Below are positions 1 to 12,019 of a stretch of DNA of 64,000 nucleotides, one piece after another. This DNA comes from Arabidopsis thaliana (taxonomy: Eukaryota > Streptophyta > Magnoliopsida > Brassicales > Brassicaceae). The notes below the pieces were generated by a model. It saw only the letters and a list, made by a program, of their open reading frames with translations, was not told where the DNA came from and did not search any database. Made by a program: the position numbers and the translations under genes. The stretch spans positions 8,060,001-8,124,000 of the forward strand of contig NC_003070.9 in assembly GCF_000001735.4 (NCBI RefSeq), read 5' to 3'. Each line of letters starts with the position of its first letter. Within the stretch, counting starts at the first letter, position 1.

Positions 1-900
1 ATAAATCAAGTGTTGAGCTTAGTTTCGCGTTGCAAAGATGTTCATTTGATTTTTTTTTTTTTTTTTCCATTTGATTTTTCTTATACTAAATTGATTGATG
101 TCACGGTCCTTCTGTGAAAAAAGTATATTGTACTGTATAAATTTATAATAGTCATACTTGAAGATAACTAATATCATTTTCTAAAGGTTTTGTTGACAAT
201 GAAATGGGTAATGATGAACATCTCGTTTGCTAAACCACAAAAGAAATAATTCGTTGGACTATAACTTAAACTTATAATATATCAACTGAAATGCCTACAA
301 TTTGAGAATACGCCTTTTCAAAAAGTTTTAGAATTTTATAAAAATTTCTCCACCATAATATTACTTTAATAAAAGCTTGTTATTAAAATGATATATTAAC
401 AAAAAAAAAAGAGGTAGGCAAAGTAGCTTTTATTAAAATTAATGTTTTCCCTAATTGGTAAATCATAAACCAAAAAATTGAGGTAATTCTTAATATATTT
501 ACTATGATTAGAATGATACATTAATGTAACATTTTATCATCTTCATTAATAATAGTAAGTTCTCCTCAAAATTACAATTTGATATCAAAAAATATATTTG
601 TATTACAAGCAATTACTGAAAAATTAAAATTACAATTTAGCCCAGTTACATAACTCCACGTAAGGTTTGAGCCCATCACATCACATGGTACATGACCAAA
701 GCCCAGTTATGTTACCATGGAGTATTCTTCAGACAAGAGCCATCCAGACAGAAGTGGACCACACAATCACGAATCGTATGGAGATCATTACAATATATTG
801 CTCACATCTTATTGCGCCACGTCTCTTATTTGGCGAGTGATCAACGTCCACAGATCTCTTGCTCCACTCTGATTGGTACACGTCATCATTTTATTGTGCT
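1..900. other. AT-rich intergenic sequence, distal GI promoter
   Basis: I see no gene here. The sequence is AT-rich with poly-T and poly-A runs and no coding-like frame. From about 810 it holds several ACGT cores (around 819-823, 844-848 and 880-883). These sit just upstream of the evening-element cluster and probably belong to the GI regulatory region. Confidence 0.6.
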
Positions 901-941
901 ACTTGTTTATGTGGTACAGTAGAGACAAGTGGTAAGATTTT

Positions 942-1168
942 AAAATATCTTAAAAGATGTGTGAGGCCCATTTAGATATTTTCTCAACGGGCTGTTCCTC
1001 AAAAGCTGCCCGTTTATCTACAACCATCGAACGGCTCGAAACTATTCTGGGCTAGCTGCCCGAAATCTCTTAAAGGAATTTGTTGAGTGGGCTTGAATCA
1101 ACGGTGGATAATTCGAAGGTGTACGTAACATCTCGTAGCATCTGAACTTAGCTCCCCTCAAAATATCT
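942..1168 (+). promoter_or_regulatory. Evening-element cluster of the GI promoter
   Basis: Three exact evening elements (AAAATATCT) lie within 230 bases: 942-950 on the plus strand, 974-982 on the minus strand (AGATATTTT) and 1160-1168 on the plus strand. They lie about 1.2-1.5 kb upstream of the GI start codon and roughly 0.65-0.85 kb upstream of the CT-rich leader. Evening elements bind the MYB-like clock repressors CCA1/LHY and the activating RVE proteins, and confer dusk-phased expression. A combined evening-element/ACGT-motif module is known to control GI. The sites are seen directly; binding is established knowledge. Confidence 0.85.
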
Positions 1169-1799
1169 GTGGACATATGTCACTAGCTTTTTTTTTGTGT
1201 AATGAAACTATTAATTAATTAGGCAATCACATGAGAGATGTTATATACTTAAATTAATAACTCAATAATACAATCATGACCACCAAACCTTGAAATAAAA
1301 TAATCTCTCTGATTACTTGTACAAATTCTTTACCAATATATGCCATACTGTGAATGTAATGGTTTATTTTAAAACAGCCAAATATTATTGATATAATTAT
1401 ATGTTTAAGTAGATTTTAAACTTAGCTCATGGTTAAAAATAGACAGAATTTTGGAGTAAATCTGAGTTTACAAAATTTATTTATTAGGATTAAAATTAAT
1501 TACTTAAATTGGCAAACATTTTTCTTGGTGATTGTAACATACAATATACGAATTTGAATTCGCATTGTGATTCCAAAACAACACTAACATAAACTACCAG
1601 TAAAATTTTTTAAAATAAAATTTCATATATATATGCTTAAAAAATGTAACAAAAATATGGTAAATTTTTTAACCATGGTATGGGTGGAGATGTATGTGGG
1701 ATGATGATGGTTATATGGTAATGGCGCATAAAGGTGGTGGCAAAGGCAAGGAAATATCGATGACACGTAAGCAGACGGGAAATCTTAAACCGAGTGGAG

Positions 1800-2397
1800 A
1801 AGCCTCCAAATCTCTTTTTTCTCTCTCTCTCTCCTAAGGCCACCACAATCTCTTCTTCTGTGTATGTATTCTTTTTTTCTCCGATATTCGTCGATCTCTC
1901 AAAAATATCCTCAAAGCCAAAAAAAAGCAAGAGTAGAGATAACCAACCAACAAACTCATAGGAAGACATATTTACTTTCAGGTCTTTCTTCTACTACCTT
2001 TTTCGTGGTTTTTGGTTGATTGATTCTCAGATGAGATTTTTTCCCGAATCATTTGATGTCTTTTTTTTTTAAATAAGTTCTTGGTAAATCACTGTTTCTA
2101 CTAGCATTTTTTGTTTTCTCAGCTTAGATTTGTTGTTTGATTTGACATCTTATCTGATTGAGATTTTGTTCTTCTGAATTGTTGTTACAGGGTTTAGCTG
2201 TTTGATTCAGCTTCGATTTAGTGTACAGTGTGTTGATTAGTATAAAAAGGATTTAAAAGAATCTGGGAGATGTGTATAGTGATTGTTCTTGCTGGCGAAT
2301 GTTAACACTACGTCGTATTGATTCTCGATTGATAGTAGAAGAAAGGTGTTAGTTAGATTGTTCGTTCATCTAGTTGGGGTTTAGTTTCGGTTCCTGG
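1800..2397 (+). other. GI 5' leader with intron and two uORFs
   Basis: A CT-rich tract at about 1814-1833 is typical of plant transcription starts. A leader intron fits 1982-2190 (CAG|GTCTTT to TTACAG|GG). The second leader exon holds two short overlapping uORFs, 2270-2305 (11 codons plus stop) and 2299-2352 (17 codons plus stop), before the main start at 2398. The transcription start itself cannot be placed from sequence alone. Confidence 0.6.
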
Positions 2398-5300
2398 ATG
2401 GCTAGTTCATCTTCATCTGAGAGATGGATCGATGGTCTTCAGTTCTCTTCCTTGTTATGGCCTCCGCCACGAGATCCTCAACAACATAAGGATCAAGTCG
2501 TTGCTTATGTTGAATATTTTGGTCAATTTACATCAGAGCAATTCCCAGATGACATTGCTGAGGTACTTGATACCTAATGAGTTTAATAAGAGTATTCTCT
2601 TAGTAGTGACGTTTTGATTCATGTATAATTTATCTGTATCAGTTGGTCCGGCATCAGTATCCATCAACTGAGAAGCGACTTTTAGACGATGTGCTGGGTA
2701 TGATCAACATTTATGATCCACACTTCTCTTTTTGTGTGTGAATGTCTATCTGATTTTCGTTTTCTGATGAAACAGCGATGTTTGTCCTTCATCATCCGGA
2801 GCATGGTCATGCAGTCATTCTTCCAATCATTTCATGTCTTATTGATGGCTCGTTGGTGTACAGCAAGGAAGCTCATCCGTTTGCCTCTTTCATATCTTTA
2901 GTTTGCCCAAGTAGTGAGGTATATAATAGCTGTCTAGTATCATGCTTACTGATTTGGTGTAACCTATACCATTTTGTGCTAACATGTTCACTATCCTAAC
3001 AGAATGACTATTCGGAGCAATGGGCTTTGGCATGTGGAGAAATCCTTCGCATTTTGACTCATTACAACCGTCCCATTTATAAAACTGAGCAGCAAAATGG
3101 AGATACAGAGAGAAATTGTCTGAGCAAAGCTACAACTAGTGGTTCTCCGACTTCAGAGCCTAAGGCTGGATCACCAACACAGCATGAAAGGAAACCTTTA
3201 AGGCCTTTGTCTCCATGGATCAGTGATATACTACTTGCTGCTCCTCTTGGTATAAGAAGTGACTATTTCCGATGGTAAGTAGACTCTGTTACTGATGCTT
3301 CTATGTGTTCATGCGCCGGCCTCCTTCTTTTATTTTGGTCTCTCTGCTGAGGTCTATGTATTGAGGTTCTGTAGTGGATTAAGCTTACTGACAACTAAAA
3401 ATGTTGCTTATTATTTACAGGTGTAGTGGTGTAATGGGTAAATATGCTGCTGGAGAGCTCAAGCCGCCAACCATTGGTGAGTTCAAGAATTCCATGTTAA
3501 TATCCCCTGGAACTGGATTTTGATGATAATTCTGATCAATAGAGTTGTTCTATCACTTCGTTCATAAATGTGTATCCATCACCTGTGGCTATAGAATGTG
3601 TTTTGAGTTGCTTCCTATAACTTTCATGTTGTCCTACTTTGGCAGCTTCTCGAGGATCTGGTAAACATCCTCAACTGATGCCTTCAACCCCAAGATGGGC
3701 TGTTGCTAATGGAGCTGGTGTCATACTGAGTGTTTGTGATGATGAAGTTGCTCGATATGAGACTGCTACGCTGACAGCGGTCGCTGTCCCTGCACTTCTT
3801 CTTCCTCCGCCAACGACATCCTTAGATGAGCATCTAGTTGCTGGCCTTCCAGCTCTTGAACCATATGCACGTTTGTTTCATAGGTATTGTTTCTGGGCTT
3901 ACCCTTTCAATTAGGGTTTATTGGTAGTAGTCTGTTGCTAGTTTTAAGGTTGTGCTTCCTCGAATCCCTAGATCAGAATTGTTTTCTCACTTTCCTGTTA
4001 TACTGTCAGATACTATGCCATTGCAACTCCAAGTGCTACGCAGAGACTTCTTCTTGGACTCTTAGAAGCACCACCGTCGTGGGCTCCAGATGCACTTGAT
4101 GCTGCTGTACAGCTTGTGGAACTCCTTCGAGCTGCTGAAGATTATGCATCTGGTGTAAGGGTAAGCGTAATATGAATCTCTTAATTACCCTCCAGAAAGC
4201 TAATTGTGTCCCTTGTTATAAAAAAAGTCAGCTTTGGTATGTCATCAAAGAAATCAGCTTTGATCACATTCTTTTTCTTGGTGCAGCTACCCAGGAACTG
4301 GATGCATTTGCACTTCTTGCGGGCTATAGGAATTGCTATGTCTATGAGGGCAGGTGTTGCTGCTGATGCTGCAGCCGCTTTGCTTTTCCGCATACTCTCA
4401 CAGCCGGCACTGCTTTTTCCTCCGCTAAGTCAAGTTGAGGGAGTAGAAATTCAGCACGCGCCTATTGGTGGCTACAGTTCAAATTACAGAAAACAGGCAT
4501 GGTTCCTCTTTATATTTTTCTGCTATTCCATCTCTGATATGCGATTGGCATTCTACTAGAAAATTATATTGAAACTGACTCATTTCATCTCAACAGATAG
4601 AAGTTCCTGCAGCAGAAGCAACCATTGAAGCCACTGCCCAAGGAATTGCCTCAATGCTTTGTGCTCATGGTCCTGAAGTTGAGTGGAGAATTTGCACTAT
4701 ATGGGAAGCTGCTTATGGTTTGATCCCTTTAAATTCTTCGGCGGTTGATCTTCCCGAAATCATAGTTGCTACCCCACTGCAACCTCCTATCTTGTCATGG
4801 AATTTATACATTCCACTCCTCAAAGTACTTGAATATCTTCCACGGGGGAGTCCTTCGGAAGCATGCTTGATGAAAATATTTGTTGCCACTGTGGAAACAA
4901 TACTCAGTAGAACTTTTCCGCCTGAATCTTCCAGGGAACTAACCAGAAAAGCTAGATCGAGTTTTACCACAAGATCAGCGACCAAAAATCTTGCTATGTC
5001 TGAGCTTCGTGCTATGGTCCATGCTCTCTTTTTAGAATCATGCGCTGGTGTGGAATTAGCTTCACGCCTACTTTTTGTTGTGTTGACTGTATGTGTTAGC
5101 CATGAAGCACAGTCTAGTGGTAGCAAGAGACCGAGAAGTGAATATGCTAGTACTACTGAAAATATTGAGGCGAATCAACCTGTATCTAACAATCAAACTG
5201 CTAACCGTAAAAGTAGGAATGTCAAGGGACAGGGACCTGTGGCAGCATTTGATTCATACGTTCTTGCTGCTGTTTGTGCTCTTGCCTGTGAGGTTCAGCT

Positions 5301-7447
5301 GTATCCTATGATCTCTGGTGGGGGGAACTTTTCCAATTCTGCCGTGGCTGGAACTATTACAAAGCCTGTAAAGATAAATGGGTCATCTAAAGAGTATGGA
5401 GCTGGGATTGACTCGGCAATTAGTCATACGCGCCGAATTTTGGCAATCCTAGAGGCACTCTTTTCATTAAAACCATCTTCTGTGGGGACTCCATGGAGTT
5501 ACAGTTCTAGTGAGATAGTTGCTGCGGCCATGGTTGCAGCTCATATTTCCGAACTGTTCAGACGTTCAAAGGCCTTGACGCATGCATTGTCTGGGTTGAT
5601 GAGATGTAAGTGGGATAAGGAAATTCATAAAAGAGCATCATCATTATATAACCTCATAGATGTTCACAGCAAAGTTGTTGCCTCCATTGTTGACAAAGCT
5701 GAACCCTTGGAAGCCTACCTTAAGAATACACCGGTTCAGAAGGATTCTGTGACCTGTTTAAACTGGAAACAAGAGAACACATGTGCAAGCACCACATGCT
5801 TTGATACAGCGGTGACATCCGCCTCAAGGACTGAAATGAATCCAAGAGGAAACCATAAGTATGCTAGACATTCAGATGAAGGCTCAGGGAGACCCTCAGA
5901 GAAGGGTATCAAAGATTTCCTCTTGGATGCTTCTGATCTTGCGAATTTCCTCACAGCTGATAGACTCGCAGGGTTCTATTGTGGTACACAAAAGCTTTTG
6001 AGGTCAGTGCTTGCAGAGAAACCGGAGCTGTCTTTCTCCGTTGTTTCACTGTTATGGCACAAACTGATTGCTGCTCCTGAAATCCAGCCCACCGCAGAAA
6101 GCACCTCTGCGCAACAAGGATGGAGACAGGTAAACCTCAGCACTTCTATTTCCCAGCTCGCTTACAGTTTCCTTGGTAGTTCTTTACTAATCCAATTAAG
6201 TCGCTCGACTTCATACACTGATCATATTTTTTATATATCAGGTTGTTGATGCGCTATGCAATGTCGTATCTGCAACGCCAGCGAAAGCAGCAGCAGCAGT
6301 TGTCCTTCAGGTCCAAATTACTCTTTGACTTTTTATTTCATTTGTCAGGAATGCAACACCTGTGTAAAGATTAAACTGCGGAAAACCTATGGCCTGTGTT
6401 AATGTTTTATAATGCTTGGTTCACTCATTTGATCTCTCATGAATTTATAAAAATTAAGCTTGGAATTTATATGCAACACTTGTTTTAATATGCCAAGGAT
6501 AGGAAATAAGGAAGAAAAAATCTGTGTAAAATAATGGCTTGTTTCAAGCTCATATGTTGAAGGATTTACTCTAATGCTCTATTGTCTGAAATGGTCTTGT
6601 GTTATTTACAGGCTGAAAGGGAGTTGCAGCCTTGGATCGCCAAAGATGATGAAGAAGGCCAAAAAATGTGGAAAATCAACCAACGGATAGTCAAAGTGTT
6701 GGTGGAACTCATGCGCAATCATGACAGGCCTGAGTCACTGGTGATTCTCGCAAGTGCATCAGATCTTCTTCTGCGGGCAACTGATGGAATGCTTGTTGAT
6801 GGAGAAGCTTGTACATTACCTCAACTTGAGGTACTGCACTGTTATAGATTGCTCTTCAATGCCCTTCTTCGGGCTAGAGTAATAATCATTTTCTGATTCC
6901 ACTGTATTTTAAACTTTTGCAGCTACTTGAAGCCACGGCAAGAGCAATACAGCCGGTGCTAGCTTGGGGGCCATCTGGACTAGCAGTGGTCGACGGTTTA
7001 TCCAATCTATTGAAGGTAAAAGCAGAATCGAACAGAGCCTATGGTTTCCTGCGTCGATTGTAGATGATCAGTAGTAGGTCCAGTTACCAAAGTGCTTAAC
7101 CTTGTTCACATCTTTTTGCTTCTATGCAGTGTCGTCTACCAGCAACAATACGGTGCCTTTCACACCCAAGTGCACACGTACGTGCCTTAAGCACGTCAGT
7201 ACTACGTGATATCATGAACCAAAGCTCCATACCCATCAAAGTAACTCCAAAACTGCCAACAACAGAGAAGAACGGAATGAATAGTCCGTCCTATCGATTC
7301 TTCAACGCCGCCTCAATAGACTGGAAAGCCGATATCCAAAACTGTTTAAACTGGGAAGCTCACAGCTTGCTCTCCACAACTATGCCTACTCAGTTTCTCG
7401 ACACTGCGGCTCGGGAACTCGGCTGTACTATATCCTTGTCCCAATAA
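2398..7447 (+). CDS. GI: GIGANTEA, circadian clock and flowering-time protein
   Basis: Thirteen coding exons join to 3522 nt, or 1173 aa, the known GI length: 2398-2562, 2643-2697, 2776-2918, 3003-3274, 3421-3476, 3646-3883, 4010-4160, 4287-4496, 4597-6129, 6242-6310, 6612-6830, 6923-7015 and 7130-7447. GI is a plant-specific protein of nucleus and cytosol without a recognised enzymatic domain. It acts as a co-chaperone that stabilises the F-box photoreceptor ZTL, and with FKF1 promotes CONSTANS transcription and photoperiodic flowering. The protein is alpha-helical and leucine/alanine-rich, and a basic KRPR stretch near residue 607 lies in the region linked to nuclear import. The intron 4497-4596 starts with GC instead of GT; reading through it meets a stop, so the frame requires it. 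Expression should peak near dusk through the upstream evening elements. Confidence 0.98.
4497..4596 (+). other. GC-AG intron in GI
   Basis: The exon ends ...AAACAG and is followed by GCATGG; the acceptor is CAACAG before ATAGAAGTT. Using the nearby GT at 4502 would create an in-frame stop just after the junction. Joining 4496 to 4597 keeps the frame and gives the full 1173-aa protein. GC-AG introns are a minor class handled by the U2 spliceosome. Confidence 0.85.
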
Positions 7448-7870
7448 CGAGCACCCACTTTTGTTTTTGGTAAATTTTAGTTCTCTAGACAAAACATTTG
7501 GACGTAGACCAAGAAGAATATATATATAGTTTGTTGTATGTAATGTTGTAATGATGAGTGACTGACGCAATCACTCCCACCGGCGTTGGATTTGCTCTCG
7601 CTCGGTGTCTTATATAACTCAACCTCTTCTCTGTACATTTTAAATGACGAAGTAGCTCAATCTTTTTTTTTGTGCGTCTGGTGTTTAGTCTTCAGTGGAT
7701 TCTAAATCGTAATGTATAGAAGTGAAAAATTTACAAATTTACTTATTTCCGAATACTCTTAAAACAGCAAAAATTAATATTGCAAAAGATAATTTATAGT
7801 ATTTTAATCTTTTTCCTCCAAAAAAAACATTAAAGGGTAAATTAGTAATTAACTACAGGAGCTTCATATT
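7448..7870. other. GI 3' UTR and short spacer
   Basis: No gene is seen. The first part is the GI 3' UTR, and the rest is AT-rich sequence leading into the ribosomal protein promoter. Confidence 0.6.
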
Positions 7871-7877
7871 AGGTTGG

Positions 7878-7887
7878 AAAACCCTAA
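7878..7887 (+). promoter_or_regulatory. telo-box upstream of RPS18
   Basis: AAAACCCTAA contains the telo-box AAACCCTAA. It lies about 100 bases upstream of the RPS18 start codon. This element is frequent in promoters of plant ribosomal protein genes and supports the gene call. Confidence 0.7.
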
Positions 7888-7989
7888 ATATGCCGCTTAT
7901 AACAGACCTGAGCTTAAGCTGTGGTGGCGCCTCCAGAGTCTGGTAAAAGAGCTTAATCCTCCTCTCGCGATCTTTCTCGGCATCCAAAA

Positions 7990-9163
<1,174 letters not shown>

Positions 9164-10270
9164 AAAGAGTTTGAGCTTGGTTCAATGGCTTTGTTTTGTT
9201 TTTTTTGTATTGTTGTTTTTTGCAGAAGAGATAGTTTAAGAGATGTTGTTTCATCAAAAGACGGTCTTAGCTTTTACAATATATAATTGAATCCAAAAAC
9301 TAGTCTCTATTTATTACATTCTCTTCTCTCAAAATCTGCTTTAAACAAAGTTAATAATAGCACACTCCTCCATACGCAAGAATTATATAATTAGAGAAAA
9401 CTTTTAAGTGTCACAAGCGGCTGTCTCTATAATGCGCAAATACATCGTTATCAGTTTTAATCACTATCAGTAACTTTACTGAACTTAATTGATCATTTTA
9501 ATTTTTCATGTTACTCTCTCCTTCTTCTTCACTTGTTCTCTTTCTCATCGCCTCTTGATTCACGCGAACGAGAAAGCGACGATCGTAACCACCGGCGCTG
9601 ACCAAAAAGTAATCGATTCTCTTCCCGAGCTGATCTCTCAGGTGCGTGAATTCACTTTTTTTTTTTTCGATTTTTCCCGAGAAAAAAATCCAGCAAAGAG
9701 TAGTAGCGATGAAGAAGACGAGGTTTGAATTGAGATTCGTATTCTTTCGGTGGCTTGAAGTAGCTTATGCATGTTTAAACTCTTGTTCAGTTGTTTGCTC
9801 ATGATTCGAAAATGGCTTTGTAGATCTTCTAATATAATCTCTTCTCTTTATCAATTCACTAGTGTTCTATATCTGAAGAAATTTACGGCTACAGATCCAA
9901 TCTCATTTCGTTTCGTTACACTATCTCTACTAAGATTTTGTTTTTTGTTTTTTTTCCCTCTTTTTTTGCGTTTTAGATCTCCTCCATGATTGAAGTTGAT
10001 CCATGCTTTTGAGTTTAAGTGATTTATTTAAGATCCTCTAAACTTTTTTTTCTTCACTTAGTGGTGGTTCCAGTCAATTTAGCAAGTAAGATGTTGTATG
10101 TGTCAATGCTATAACTGTGAATTTTCAGCTATTGTAGTTTGATTTTTGTCTTTGTTAGCTTCAGGTGTCTTGAATCTGAATCTGTGGCTATATTTGGTGC
10201 TCGGTGGTGAGCAGGAAGGGAGGGGGATATTGTCAGGGTTTTAATGTACGTCAGATGAATAGAGCAACTA
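9164..10270. other. RPS18 3' UTR and intron-containing leader of the next gene
   Basis: The first 150 bases are the RPS18 3' UTR. From about 9500 the sequence looks like the leader of the gene at 10271: a CT-rich stretch, then a good donor at 9641/9642 (CTCAG|GTGCG). Acceptors ending at 10164 (CTTCAG) or 10214 (GAGCAG) are possible. The intron is T-rich. Two upstream ATGs follow: a 4-codon uORF at 10244-10258 and a 23-codon uORF at 10255-10326 that overlaps the main start. Confidence 0.5.
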
Positions 10271-11292
10271 ATGTTACTGGCAGTAGAAGGAGGGGGTTTA
10301 TTCTCAGCGTCCGCGTCTGGGTATAGTAAGGGATTGACCCTTCTTTTCTCTGGTGATAAAGACGTAGATAGGCCCATGAGAGTTGTCCCGTGGAATCACT
10401 ACCAGGTGGTTGACCAAGAGCCTGAGGCTGACCCTGTTCTTCAGCTGGATTCTATTAAGAACCGAGTTTCCCGCGGTTGCGCTGCTTCCTTCAGTTGTTT
10501 TGGTGGCGCTTCCGCGGGACTTGAGACCCCTTCTCCTCTTAAAGTTGAACCTGTGCAGCAGCAGCATCGTGAAATATCATCACCAGAGTCTGTTGTTGTT
10601 GTTTCTGAAAAGGGTAAAGACCAAATAAGTGAAGCTGATAATGGCAGCAGCAAAGAAGCTTTCAAACTCTCGTTGAGGAGTAGCTTGAAGAGGCCCTCTG
10701 TTGCGGAATCACGCTCTCTAGAAGATATAAAAGAATACGAGACGTTGAGTGTGGATGGTAGCGATCTCACTGGTGACATGGCAAGGCGGAAAGTTCAGTG
10801 GCCTGATGCTTGTGGTAGTGAACTCACTCAAGTTAGAGAATTTGAGCCGAGGTACGTGTGATATGTTTTCCTCTTATTGAGTTGCTTAAATCCCAATACG
10901 AGTTAATTTAAGTAGATCCATTGTTTTATGCCAATAGGATCCTTGTTGTGAATCTTGAGCTTGTATAATTAGATCCATTGTTTTATGCAAATAGGAATGT
11001 TAGTCTTGAGCTTTAACCCCTATTGCTCAAAATGGATATCCTTTAATTCATTTAGATTTCAGAGTTTCACATGTGCGTAGTGCCCGGCAAACTCACTACA
11101 TATATATATTCTTTGTTACACATCATGGTTTTGTAGAGACATTTAGCTGTGTTTCCTTTTCTTTGTGATCCTCCCACGGTTTGTTATTAACTTCCAAGAA
11201 ACAAACTTGATTTTGGTTGCAGTGAGATGGGATTATCAGATGAAGAATGGGAGGTAGGACGACAAAGAACATGTTCGTGTGTGATCATGTAA
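10271..11292 (+). CDS. Unknown plant protein with PP1-docking-like motif and C-terminal CaaX box
   Basis: Two exons (10271-10851, 11223-11292) give 216 aa. I know this family only as a plant protein sometimes labelled 'low affinity potassium transport system protein'; I see no membrane segment that would support such a role. The N-terminus (MLLAVEGGGLFSASASGYSK) is followed by a charged, probably disordered middle. At residues 172-185 the motif RRKVQWPDACGSEL, followed by VREFEPSE, resembles the RVxF-type docking site of protein phosphatase 1 regulators (K174-V-Q-W177). The protein ends CSCVIM: C213-V-I-M is a CaaX box of the farnesylation type, with C211 as a possible palmitoylation site. 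This suggests a membrane-anchored regulatory protein, which is my inference. The second exon encodes almost only this tail, so intron retention would remove the lipid anchor. Confidence 0.85.

Positions 11293-12019
<727 letters not shown>

Noticed and set aside
4713..5126. 137-codon minus-strand frame inside GI
   Set aside because: Antisense shadow of the large GI exon.
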